From: Candidatus Binatia bacterium
Lineage (GTDB): Bacteria; Desulfobacterota; Binatia; UBA12015
NCBI GenBank assembly: GCA_029243485.1
Contig: JAQWRY010000003.1
Coordinates: 124,001-188,000, forward strand
Direction of reading: 5' to 3'
DNA length: 64,000 nt
Part shown: piece by piece, positions 25,430 through 33,613 of the stretch
Layout of the letters: each line of letters begins with the position of its first letter
How positions within the stretch are numbered: position 1 is the first letter of the stretch
The notes under the pieces: generated by a model
Database searches by the model: none
What the model was told of the DNA's origin: nothing
What the model saw: only the letters and a program-made list of their open reading frames with translations
Position numbers and translations under genes: made by a program

Positions 25430-27330
25430 CGTTCGGCGGCGGTGGGTTCGCGGGGCCCCTCTTCGGGGGCCTCGGCGGGCAGGGTGGACAGAACCTGCCG
25501 TTCGCCGGCGTTCCGACCGAGCTTCAGGAGCGGGTGGACGAGATCCTCGCGGGCGAGCCGGAGCTCGTGCACGAGGAGGTGGAGTTCCGTCACGGAGAGT
25601 ACGATCGACGCCCCTTCACGTTGGGCAGATTCCTCGCTCCTCACTGGATCGCCCTCCTCGGTGCCCTGGGACTGGTCGTGCTCGAGACGCTGGCTCTCCA
25701 GTCGGGCCCGCTGCTGACCAAGGTCGCAATCGACTCGGGAATTAGGGGGGCGAGCACGCGAGTCCTTCTGGGCGTGGCGGCCCTGTACCTCGTGACGATC
25801 GGTCTTTCGATTGTGGTCAGCCGCGTTCGGATCGTGGTCACGGCGCGCGTCGGCGCCGATCTCATGGTCCGGCTTCGCGTGCGGATCTTCGCGCATCTTC
25901 AGAGGCTCTCGCTCGGTTTCTTCACCGAAGAGAAGAGCGGCGTTTTGTTCAGCCGACAGACCAGCGACCCGGTTTCGCTTGCCGCGCTCTTCCAGGAGGG
26001 GCTCGTGCAGCTGGCGGTCCAGGCGCTGACGCTCACGATCGTGACGGCGCTTCTCATCGCCCTGAACCCGTGGCTGGCGATGGTGATGCTTTTCGCGGTC
26101 GTGCCGGCGATGCTGGGAATGACGCTCTGGTTCCGGGGCGCGTCAGGGCATCGCTATCTTACCGTTCGCGATCGCATCGCGGACGTCCTGGCGCATCTCC
26201 AAGAGAGCCTCGCCGGGGTTCGCATCGTGACGGCGTTCAACCGCCGGCGGCACAACGTGATCGAGCATCGAAACGTAGTCGGTGCGTACCGCGAGGCGAA
26301 CGACGCGACGGCACAGGTGAACGCGATCTACGGGCCGGGGACCGAGATGGTTGGCATCCTCGGTCAGGCCCTGCTCTTCCTCATCGGTGGTCGCATGGTG
26401 CTGCAGGGGCAGCTGACCGTCGGCGATTTGGCGGCGTTCATCCTGTACCTCACCGCGTTTTTTGCGCCGATCCAGCAGCTCGTCCAGCTCTACACGATCT
26501 ACCAGCAGGGGACCGCGGCCGTGGTGAAGCTCCGCGAGCTTCTGGCGGAGGAGCCGTCAGTTGCCGAGACCGTGGGTGCGGGGGTTCTGCCGACGATCCA
26601 AGGAGAGATCACTCTCGAGAACGTTTGGTTCTCCTACCAGCCGGGTACGCCGGTGCTTCGGGAGATCGATCTGCGCATCCATCCCGGCGAGACGTTCGCA
26701 CTCGTGGGTGCGACGGGCTCCGGGAAGTCGACGATCGCCAAGCTGGTTGCGCGTTTCTACGACCCGGACTCGGGCGCGGTGCGGATCGACGGGCGCGACC
26801 TTCGCGAGGTGACGTTCGAGTCGCTTCGCACGCAGCTGGGCGTGGTGCCCCAGGAGGCCTTCCTCTTCGCAGGCTCGCTGCGAGACAACGTTGCGTTCGC
26901 GCGGCCGGACGCGAGCGACGAGGAAGTCGTCTCCGCCTGCCAGGCGGTTGGGATACAGGATCTGGTCGCTCGCCTACCGCACGGGATTCACACCCTGGTG
27001 CACGAACGCGGCGTCACCTTATCCGCCGGCGAGCGGCAGCTCCTGGCGCTCGCCCGCGCCTTCCTGGCCGAGCCTCGGGTTCTCGTCCTCGACGAGGCGA
27101 CCTCGAACCTGGACCTGCGGTCCGAGGCCTTGATCGAGCACGCGCTCGACGTCGTGCTCGAGGGAAGGACGGCGCTCATCATCGCCCATCGCCTCGCAAC
27201 GGCACGACGGGCGGACCGGATCGCGACCGTCCACGACGGAGAGATCGTCGAGGTCGGAACGCACGAAGAACTCGTCGCGAAGGGTGGACGCTACGCCGAG
27301 ATGTTCGCGACCTGGTCGGCGCACTACTGA
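25426..27330 (+). CDS. ABC exporter half-transporter B (canonical Walker B)
   Basis: A 634-residue partner of the preceding half-transporter, with the same layout. Walker A is GATGSGKST, and Walker B LVLDEATSNLD keeps the catalytic glutamate, but its signature is LSAGERQ instead of LSGGQ. The two proteins therefore form one normal and one degenerate ATP site, as in TM287/288- and BmrCD-type exporters. Residues 1-30 are glycine-rich (FGGGGFAGPLFGGLGG), then GVPTELQERVDEILAGEPE, a leader familiar from actinobacterial exporters of this class. It is translationally coupled to half-transporter A. Confidence 0.94.
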   Translation: MTFGGGGFAGPLFGGLGGQGGQNLPFAGVPTELQERVDEILAGEPELVHEEVEFRHGEYDRRPFTLGRFLAPHWIALLGALGLVVLETLALQSGPLLTKVAIDSGIRGASTRVLLGVAALYLVTIGLSIVVSRVRIVVTARVGADLMVRLRVRIFAHLQRLSLGFFTEEKSGVLFSRQTSDPVSLAALFQEGLVQLAVQALTLTIVTALLIALNPWLAMVMLFAVVPAMLGMTLWFRGASGHRYLTVRDRIADVLAHLQESLAGVRIVTAFNRRRHNVIEHRNVVGAYREANDATAQVNAIYGPGTEMVGILGQALLFLIGGRMVLQGQLTVGDLAAFILYLTAFFAPIQQLVQLYTIYQQGTAAVVKLRELLAEEPSVAETVGAGVLPTIQGEITLENVWFSYQPGTPVLREIDLRIHPGETFALVGATGSGKSTIAKLVARFYDPDSGAVRIDGRDLREVTFESLRTQLGVVPQEAFLFAGSLRDNVAFARPDASDEEVVSACQAVGIQDLVARLPHGIHTLVHERGVTLSAGERQLLALARAFLAEPRVLVLDEATSNLDLRSEALIEHALDVVLEGRTALIIAHRLATARRADRIATVHDGEIVEVGTHEELVAKGGRYAEMFATWSAHY

Positions 27331-27355
27331 GCGCGAATCGCCGAGCAGCGGTAGC

Positions 27356-27370
27356 GGGGGTGACGCCCCC
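27356..27370. terminator. Stem-loop between convergent genes
   Basis: GGGGGT-GAC-GCCCCC lies 26 bases after the ABC exporter stop and 20 bases before the end of the broken cysteine-rich gene on the other strand. No U-run follows, so intrinsic termination is uncertain. Confidence 0.3.
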
Positions 27371-27389
27371 GTCCGGCGAGAAATGCGGG

Positions 27390-28150
27390 CTAGTTCACGC
27401 CCCACGTGATCGTGAAGCGTTGGGAGTCCGGATCGGCGGGGTTGTAGAGCCGCACGCCCTTCACTTCCACGATGTAGCGACCGCGCGCGACACACTAGGG
27501 GCTATCAGGCTGGCGGAAGACCTTGCGACTGAAGCGCAGGCTGCCGCTGGTGCCGGTCGATGGTCCGGGCGTTCTGAAAAATGGGAACAACTGCGCCGTC
27601 CGGGCATCAAGGACGCCGCAGACGTAGCCCGTTGCGTCATCCCAGGACAGGTAGATTCGGTTGATGTCCTGGCTGGTTGGGATCAGCGGGGAGCCGACCG
27701 GGAGGCAGTGCCCCCGAGTCGTACCCGGGGGGATCGCCACGTTCGTCACGCCTTAGGTGTTCTGGCCCGCGATCACGCGCTCGGTGAGGAAACCGTCTCG
27801 ACAGCCAGGCTCTGAGTTGGTGCAGAGTCCCGTATCGAACTGGCATTGTTGGCTGCATCTCAGGATCTCGCCGCTGAAGCCGAGGCCCGCGCACGTCTGG
27901 CCGCCCAGGTCCCCGCCGTCGCATTGCTCGGGACCGCAACCGTGAACCTCGATGTTCATTCCATTGTTGGGAATCTGGCCGTTCGTGGTCGCTCCGATGG
28001 TGATGGACTCCTCGGAACTCACGCCGTTCAGTCCGATGGTGTCTCTGGTAGACGGAGCCGCCAGCAGGGTGCGGGTCTCGGTCTGTACGTCGTATCTTCC
28101 CTCGCGCGAGAGCTCGTTCGCGAAGCTCTGGAAGGCGTGGGGTATAGCCT
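27390..28150 (-). pseudogene. Cysteine-rich protein gene with two in-frame stops
   Basis: One continuous minus-strand frame runs from a stop near 28150 to TAG at 27390-27392. It contains CGPEQCDGGDLGGQTCAGLG and a following CQFDTGLC, a cysteine-rich repeat known from deltaproteobacterial surface proteins. The frame is broken by TAA at 27753-27755 and TAG at 27495-27497. Plausible coding continues in the same frame after both (INRIYLSWDDATGYVCGVL; ARGRYIVEVKGVRLYNPADP). Two different stop codons make decay more likely than recoding. No start codon with a signal peptide could be placed at its 5' end. It could be a lost relative of the cysteine-rich part of the lipoprotein at 9090. Confidence 0.65.
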
Positions 28151-28483
28151 ATTCGTCGCCTTGGCCGGTGTGGACGGCCTCGGTGCGTCGCCTTCGCGTG
28201 AGGGACACATTGACCTGGTCCTGCCGGGCCATCCCGAACGGGCCGAGGCGCTTGCAAGCGAGCTGTCGGACGCCGCGCTCATGACGAAGTCCATCCTTCC
28301 TGCGGAGCTTTGCCGGCAGGTGCGGAGGCCCCGCGGCACGTCGCGCGACTGAGCACGGACGAGCCGCGCCCGAGTCGGCGGGATACGCTTGTTCTTACGC
28401 CCGTCCGGGTTTGACGTAGCGTGCTGCACGCGATAGCCGCCAAAGGGACCGGGTTGAATGTGGATGGCCCGAAAGGGGGGGGC
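28151..28483. other. 333-base stretch without a supported gene
   Basis: Frames are open on both strands, but none shows a family pattern. A plus-strand frame ending at 28352 contains an ordinary-looking stretch (EGHIDLVLPGHPERAEALA) that overlaps the broken minus-strand gene; it was not accepted. The last 100 bases lead into the FadL-type gene. Confidence 0.4.
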
Positions 28484-29860
28484 ATGGCGAGGTTGTTCGT
28501 GTGGATTGGGAGAAGGGTCGGTGCCGGTAGCGCGCTCACGATTATGATCTTGGCCGGAGCTACTCCGGCGAACGGAGCTGGGTTGCAGTTGCTCGAGGTG
28601 AGCCCGCGACTCACCGGTACCGCGTACTCCGGAACCGCAGCGTGGGGAGCGGATGCGTCGATGGCGTACTTCAATCCCGCGGGCTTGACGCTCCTGGAGG
28701 GCGGGAGCTTCGTCGCATCGGGCTACATCATCGACCTGGACCTCGAACTCACCGCCTCGAAGGCGACCACCTGGGGACAGAACATCCCGAGCGAATCCAA
28801 CGTCGTCGATGGTGGGTCGGTCGTCGCGGTGCCGCAGTTCCACTTCGCGCAGCGGATCTCGGACGAGTGGGTCGGCTATCTGGGGGTGACGGTTCCGTTC
28901 GGCAACGACACGAACTATCCGGACGACGGCGTGACCCGATACGTCGGCACTCTTTCGGCTCTGCGCAGCATCAGTATCAACCCAGCCATCGCTTGGGAGC
29001 CCATCGAAGGTCTCTCGGTCGCGGCCGGGTTCAACGCGCAGGTCGTTCGCGCACGGATCAATCAGAAGCTCGCCGTGCCGACGCTCCCCATCATGCAGGC
29101 TTACGACATCAATTCCCGCATTTTCGCCGACGACTGGGCCTTCGGTTGGAACGTCGGAATACTCTACGAGATCACGAAGGAGGCGCGTGTCGGCGTCGCG
29201 TACCGATCGGCGATCCATCACACGCTGACAGGCTCGGTCGATCTCGACCTTCCCGAGGCTCCGGGCCTGACGCAGGGCGAGACCATCTCCGGGACGTCAC
29301 GCATGGGAATCAGCGCGCCAGGTAGCCTGATCGCGTCCGGCTTCTGGACGCCGTTCGAGTGGATCGACGTCATGGCGGATTTTCAGTGGACGCAGTGGTC
29401 GATCTTTCAGCAGCTCTCGACGCAGCTCAAGGTGCCCGATCTTCCCCCGAGCCTTTCGCAGTTGGTCGGTGGGTCGACCATCAACGATGCCGTCTATGAG
29501 GGCTTCCGGGATGGGTACCGCGGTACGATCGGCGCGCAGATTCGACCCGCCGACGGGTGGACGGTGCGTATGGGGAGCGGATTCGACGGTTCTCCGGTGA
29601 ACAACAATAACCGCACCCTGCGTTTGCCCGACGGGAATCGCGTCCTGCTGTCGTTCGGCTTCGGGTACGAGCTGTTGGACAACATGTTCTTCGACTTCGG
29701 CTGGAGTCACTTCTTCCTGTCCGACGGAACGATCGACGAGACGAACCAGACCGTCGACCAAAGTCAGATCGTCGCGACAATAGAGACGTCCGCGGACGTC
29801 TTCGGCGCGCAGTTCACTTACAACTGGAAGAACCTGCCTTGGCAGGATCTGCCGTTTTGA
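28484..29860 (+). CDS. FadL/OmpP1-type outer-membrane transport protein
   Basis: A 458-residue protein with a signal peptide ending ATPANG at about residue 31. After processing it begins AGLQLLEVSPRLTGTAYSGT and continues DASMAYFNPAGLTLL, the plug-domain NPA motif of FadL-type channels. Alternating aromatic strands follow (WVGYLGVTVPFG, GWNVGILYEITKEARVGVAY, FFDFGWSHFFLSDG). Such proteins carry hydrophobic compounds such as long-chain fatty acids across the outer membrane by lateral diffusion. ATG 28484 follows a run of eight G one base upstream. The next gene, a lipase-like lipoprotein, starts 14 bases after its stop and could supply its substrates. Confidence 0.92.
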   Translation: MARLFVWIGRRVGAGSALTIMILAGATPANGAGLQLLEVSPRLTGTAYSGTAAWGADASMAYFNPAGLTLLEGGSFVASGYIIDLDLELTASKATTWGQNIPSESNVVDGGSVVAVPQFHFAQRISDEWVGYLGVTVPFGNDTNYPDDGVTRYVGTLSALRSISINPAIAWEPIEGLSVAAGFNAQVVRARINQKLAVPTLPIMQAYDINSRIFADDWAFGWNVGILYEITKEARVGVAYRSAIHHTLTGSVDLDLPEAPGLTQGETISGTSRMGISAPGSLIASGFWTPFEWIDVMADFQWTQWSIFQQLSTQLKVPDLPPSLSQLVGGSTINDAVYEGFRDGYRGTIGAQIRPADGWTVRMGSGFDGSPVNNNNRTLRLPDGNRVLLSFGFGYELLDNMFFDFGWSHFFLSDGTIDETNQTVDQSQIVATIETSADVFGAQFTYNWKNLPWQDLPF

Positions 29861-29874
29861 GAGGAGAGCACACG

Positions 29875-31149
29875 ATGAACCTGCGTTCGATCTTGTCGGG
29901 GGCCCTTCTTTTCCTCGCGGCGTGTGGGGGCAGCTCGAACCCCGACGCGGGGAAGCCCGTCCCGAATTTCTATGACCCACCGAGCCCGTTGCCGGAGGCG
30001 GCGCCTGGATCGGTGATCCGAACCGGCGGTGTGCCGAACGCTCCGTCCGGCATTCGCGCGCAGCGGATCATGTACCACTCGCGAACGAACGAGGGCGTCG
30101 ACATCGCGACGACCGGATTGCTCGTGATGCCCGGCGGCGATCCTCCGCCGGGTGGCTTTCCGCTCGTCGCGGCGGCACACGGCACGACCGGAATCGCTCG
30201 GATCTGCGCTCCGTCGATCCGTCCGTTCTCGGCCGTGAAGATCGCTTCGAGCGACTCGTTCTACGACTTCTTCTACAAGAGCTGGGTCGATGCGGGCTTT
30301 GCCGTTGTCGGTGCCGACTATCAGGGACAGGGCGCTCCGGGGCCGTACAGCTTCCTTGTCGGCCAGGTCGAGGGTCAGAATGTGTTGGACTCGGTGCGTG
30401 CGGCACAGCGGATCGGCGGGGGTCTAATCAGCGATCAGCTGATCCTCTACGGGCACTCCCAGGGTGGAAGCTCCGCCGGCTGGGCCGCGGAGATCGCTGC
30501 GGACTACGCTCCCGAGCTGAAATCCAGCGGTGTGATCCTCGGGGCACCAGCAGCGAGCCTTTACGATCTTCTCGAACTTGCGTATCGGGGCGGTCCGGGC
30601 GCGACCCTGCCCACCGAGGCGGTGGTGTTCCTCTACCTTGCGCTGCTCTCGTACCAGGACTCGTACGCCGAGCTCGAGGCCAACGACATTGTCACCGAAC
30701 CGTACGGGACGGAAGGGCTCCCGGTCTTTCAGAACGTCTGCGCGATGACCGGCGGAGCGGCGATCGGCGTGAACCAGCTTCTGGATGCGCTCGGTCATTC
30801 ACCCCGCCTGCCGTTCAACGTGATGGATTTCTTCATCGACTTCAATGACTACCCGCAGCCCTGGCTCGATGCGATCAACCTCAACTCGCTCGGAACCGAG
30901 TCGGTCGATACGCCCATGCTCATCGTTCAGGGTTGTAAGGACACCACCATCCCCATCTCGACGAACTTCACCTACTTCAACGACGTCCTGTGCCCGGCAG
31001 GCGAGACGGTGGAGTTTACGGCGTACCCGGGGCAGACCCACTCGGGTGTGGTCACGGCAGCCACGACGGAGATGATCGATTGGGCGCAGCGGAGGCTTCG
31101 TGGTGAGAGCGCCATCAGTAATTGTGCGATCCCGCCCTCCTGTCCGTGA
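29875..31149 (+). CDS. Secretory lipase-like lipoprotein (alpha/beta hydrolase)
   Basis: A 424-residue exported alpha/beta hydrolase. The signal peptide ends in the lipobox LAAC with C17 lipidated. The nucleophile elbow YGHSQGG places the catalytic serine at residue 195; TPMLIVQGCKDTTIPIS carries the acid and TAYPGQTHSG the histidine. AHGTTG upstream supplies the oxyanion hole. The arrangement matches the secretory-lipase (LIP) family. ATG 29875 has GAGGAG eight bases before it. Together with the FadL-type porin directly upstream it suggests release and uptake of fatty acyl compounds at the cell surface; the pairing is inferred from spacing and direction. Confidence 0.9.
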   Translation: MNLRSILSGALLFLAACGGSSNPDAGKPVPNFYDPPSPLPEAAPGSVIRTGGVPNAPSGIRAQRIMYHSRTNEGVDIATTGLLVMPGGDPPPGGFPLVAAAHGTTGIARICAPSIRPFSAVKIASSDSFYDFFYKSWVDAGFAVVGADYQGQGAPGPYSFLVGQVEGQNVLDSVRAAQRIGGGLISDQLILYGHSQGGSSAGWAAEIAADYAPELKSSGVILGAPAASLYDLLELAYRGGPGATLPTEAVVFLYLALLSYQDSYAELEANDIVTEPYGTEGLPVFQNVCAMTGGAAIGVNQLLDALGHSPRLPFNVMDFFIDFNDYPQPWLDAINLNSLGTESVDTPMLIVQGCKDTTIPISTNFTYFNDVLCPAGETVEFTAYPGQTHSGVVTAATTEMIDWAQRRLRGESAISNCAIPPSCP

Positions 31150-31174
31150 GCGAGGGCTTGGGTCAGGCCGCTAG

Positions 31175-31753
31175 CTAGGTAGGTGCTTCGTGCACGCCGC
31201 GTAGTCGGTCCAGAAGGATTGCCGCGGCGGCCCGCACCGCGAGGTGGTTGTAGCTGCCGGGTCCGCGCAGGGGCTCGAGAAGCAGCTCGCAGTCAGCGAC
31301 GATCCCCGGGGAGAGTCCGTAGCCCGTCCCGAGGAGGAGGAGGACCGGCGTGTCGCCGGTCTCGATGCGGCTGCGTATTTCGGGGAACGAGTTCGTGGCC
31401 CGGTCGTGCGTGCGGGCCGACGTCGCCACGAGGATCGGGCGCTGCGTCGTCGCCTCCTCGATGTGGGCGATGATGTGGTCCAGGTCCGGGACGATTTGAA
31501 CGAGCTCCATTGCGAGTCGGCGCGACTCGTTCGACTTCGCGCCGTAGCCCTCCTGCCAGTGCCAGGCGACGCGGTCACAGAGTGCGCGAAGTCCCGTGCT
31601 GGGGTGTGCGACGAAGTAGCCGGCGATGTCGTACGTGCGTGCGGACCGGGCGATGTCGTGGATGTCGAGGTTCGTCACCGACGTCGTCACGATCGCGTCA
31701 TCGCGATTCACGACGGGGTGGTGGAGGAGCGCCAGGTAGAGCGGCGCACTCAC
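31175..31753 (-). CDS. RNA methyltransferase-like protein (TrmD-associated SPOUT family)
   Basis: A 192-residue protein starting with GTG at 31753, overlapping the trmD stop by four bases (GTGA). The start VSAPLYLALLHHPVVNRD, TSVTNLDIHDIARSARTYDI and LLLLGTGYGLSPGIV fit the small RNA-methyltransferase family that accompanies trmD in deltaproteobacteria and some Firmicutes. That family has the deep trefoil knot of SPOUT enzymes, and the LLGTGYGL block is the likely SAM-binding turn. In other genomes it lies between trmD and rplS. Here it is the last gene of the cluster, and rplS is displaced. The RNA target is not established. Confidence 0.87.
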   Translation of the reverse strand: MSAPLYLALLHHPVVNRDDAIVTTSVTNLDIHDIARSARTYDIAGYFVAHPSTGLRALCDRVAWHWQEGYGAKSNESRRLAMELVQIVPDLDHIIAHIEEATTQRPILVATSARTHDRATNSFPEIRSRIETGDTPVLLLLGTGYGLSPGIVADCELLLEPLRGPGSYNHLAVRAAAAILLDRLRGVHEAPT

Positions 31754-32439
31754 GAGGTCTTCTTCCCGCCCGGATCCTTCGTGAGGTCCGGTCGAATCCG
31801 CTCGGTCCTCTCGATCGACTGTTCTCGCCGCCACTTCTCGATTGCGGCGTGGTTGCCCGAGAGAAGGATTTCCGGGACGGCCTGGCCGCGGAAGGTCTCG
31901 GGCCGCGTGTATTGTGGATACTCGAGAAGGTCTTCGGCGAAGGACTCGCTCGTGAGCGACCCGGGGTTGCCCAAGACGCCGGGGATCAGTCGGGAGACGG
32001 CGTCGATCAGGACCAGCGCCCCGGCCTCGCCACCGGAGAGGACGTAGTCTCCGATGCACACTTCCTCGTCGATGTAGTCGTCGACGCGCTCGTCGACGCC
32101 TTCGTACCGACCGCACAGCAGGACGAGATGGGGGAGGGCGGCGAGTTCCTGGGCGCGCGCGTGGGTGAGGCGCGGTCCGCGAGCAGAGAGAAGGAGTCGT
32201 CGGGCGCCGGGCTTGGCGACGGCTTCCAGCGCAGCCACTAGGGGTTCGACCTTCATCACCATCCCGTGGCCACCGCCGTAGGGCGTATCGTCGACGGTGT
32301 GATGCTTGTTCGTCGCCCATTCCCGGATCTGATGGAGCTCGACCTCCAGGAGGCCCTTCTCGATCGCCTTGCCCAGGAGGCTCGATTCGAGAAAGCCGGT
32401 AAAGAACCCGGGGAAGAGGGTGAGGACATCGATGCGCAT
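31750..32439 (-). CDS. trmD: tRNA (guanine37-N1)-methyltransferase
   Basis: Methylates G37 next to the anticodon of tRNAs that read CNN codons, preventing frameshifts. The 229-residue sequence opens MRIDVLTLFPGFF, with YGGGHGMVMKVEPL and LCGRYEGVDERV, all strictly conserved in TrmD, and DYVLSGGEAGALVLIDAVSR forms the SAM-binding knot. It lies six bases... downstream of rimM and overlaps the next gene by four bases. Its position in ffh-rpsP-khpA-rimM-trmD is standard. Confidence 0.98.
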   Translation of the reverse strand: MRIDVLTLFPGFFTGFLESSLLGKAIEKGLLEVELHQIREWATNKHHTVDDTPYGGGHGMVMKVEPLVAALEAVAKPGARRLLLSARGPRLTHARAQELAALPHLVLLCGRYEGVDERVDDYIDEEVCIGDYVLSGGEAGALVLIDAVSRLIPGVLGNPGSLTSESFAEDLLEYPQYTRPETFRGQAVPEILLSGNHAAIEKWRREQSIERTERIRPDLTKDPGGKKTS

Positions 32440-32444
32440 GGCCG

Positions 32445-32966
32445 TCAGTCTTCGTCGAGCAGGCCGAGCGGTGGGTCAATTACCGCGAAGCCTTCAGTGA
32501 GATCGATCTCCTTCACGATCTCACCCACGACGGGGATGAGGATCTCGCGCAGTGGTCCGGCACCGAGGGACTCGAGCACCCACAGGTCGTTGTTGGGGAG
32601 CGCCATGACCTCCGTGATCTTGCCGACGGCTTCGCCGTCCACCGTTCTCACGGTGAGCCCGATCACCTCGAAGTGGTAGACCTCGCCGTCCTTGGCTTCG
32701 GGTACCGTCGACATCTCGACCGAGACCTCACTTCGAAACCACGGCTCGAGATCGTTCAAGCTGTCGATCCCGTCGAGGCCGACGAGGAAGAGCTGCTTGT
32801 AGGCCTGCACCCGCTTGACGTCGAAGCGAGTCGCATGATCCGCCGCGCGCGGCTTCAGCCAGACGGCCACACAGCCGGCGAGCGCCGGCGAGTCGGGGTT
32901 GTACGGCTTCACGCGGGCGAGCCCGCGTACACCGTGCCCGGCGACTAGCGTTCCAACCAGAAGCAA
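32445..32966 (-). CDS. rimM: Ribosome maturation factor RimM
   Basis: A 173-residue 30S maturation factor. LVGTLVAGHGVRGLARVKP is the N-terminal barrel, VYHFEVIGLTVRTVDG and PNNDLWVLESLG belong to the PRC-barrel half, and REILIPVVGEIVKEIDL is the conserved C-terminal block. The start is uncertain: TTG at 32966 is the only usable start codon directly before the conserved region, and its upstream GGAG abuts it. The gene helps assemble the 30S head around S19 and is cotranscribed with rpsP and trmD here, as in most bacteria. Confidence 0.95.
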   Translation of the reverse strand: MLLVGTLVAGHGVRGLARVKPYNPDSPALAGCVAVWLKPRAADHATRFDVKRVQAYKQLFLVGLDGIDSLNDLEPWFRSEVSVEMSTVPEAKDGEVYHFEVIGLTVRTVDGEAVGKITEVMALPNNDLWVLESLGAGPLREILIPVVGEIVKEIDLTEGFAVIDPPLGLLDED

Positions 32967-33014
32967 CTCCGGTGGCGACGCCGTCGCGCTGGGGTCCGAC
33001 TCGGTGATGCGTTT

Positions 33015-33251
33015 TTACTTGTCCTCGATGATCTCGAGGACGACCTTGCGGTTTATTCGCGACGCGGCCGCGTTCACCAGCGTGCGGATGGACTTTGCGG
33101 TACGACCCTGCTTGCCGATGATACGGCCCAGGTCTTCGACCGCGACGCGAAGCTCGATGACCGATGCGGTATCGCCCACCGTCTCTTTCACCTCTACCTT
33201 GTCGGGGTGGTTGACCAGGTGCTTTGCGAGGAGTTCGACGAGTTCCTTCAT
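33015..33251 (-). CDS. khpA: KH-domain RNA-binding protein
   Basis: A 78-residue single KH domain. The RNA-binding GxxG loop is [12 protein letters not shown], and the start [19 protein letters not shown] is the family's typical first helix. Proteins of this type act with KhpB as small-RNA and mRNA chaperones and influence cell division in Gram-positives. The place between rpsP and rimM is nearly universal. It starts four bases after the rpsP stop. Confidence 0.96.
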   Translation of the reverse strand: MKELVELLAKHLVNHPDKVEVKETVGDTASVIELRVAVEDLGRIIGKQGRTAKSIRTLVNAAASRINRKVVLEIIEDK

Positions 33252-33255
33252 ATTT

Positions 33256-33543
33256 TCAGCCCTCGGCGGACGCCGGGGCAGGTTCCGTGTCCTTCTGGAG
33301 ACCCTTCCATCCGGCTCGTTTCATGAGTCGTAATACGGTGGGGGAAGGGTTCGCGCCCTTCCGAATCCATGCCTCGAGCTGCTCCATCTTGATGTTGATG
33401 TCGGCGGGGGTCCGGGTCGGGTCGTAGTAGCCGAGCTGCTCGAGGAAGCGCCCATCCCGGGGCTTCTCTTTGGAGGCCGCAACGATGCGGTAGAAGGGAC
33501 GCTTCTTGGTCCCATGTCTCGAAAGTCGAATTACTGCGGCCAT
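33256..33543 (-). CDS. rpsP: 30S ribosomal protein S16
   Basis: A 95-residue S16: [20 protein letters not shown], then [13 protein letters not shown] and [19 protein letters not shown] are the conserved blocks. The C-terminal tail is short and Ala/Pro/Glu-rich. It follows ffh by 70 bases and precedes khpA in the usual translation cluster. Confidence 0.98.
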   Translation of the reverse strand: MAAVIRLSRHGTKKRPFYRIVAASKEKPRDGRFLEQLGYYDPTRTPADINIKMEQLEAWIRKGANPSPTVLRLMKRAGWKGLQKDTEPAPASAEG

Positions 33544-33613
33544 CTCTAGTTTTCTCCGTGCCTATTTGTTCCTGTGCCTACAGGGCTTGGGGTTCTCGTA
33601 GAATCCGTAATTG

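Noticed and set aside
27846-28352. Plus-strand 168-codon frame over the broken cysteine-rich gene
   Set aside because: The opposite strand carries a recognisable cysteine repeat; the plus frame has no family pattern or ribosome-binding site.
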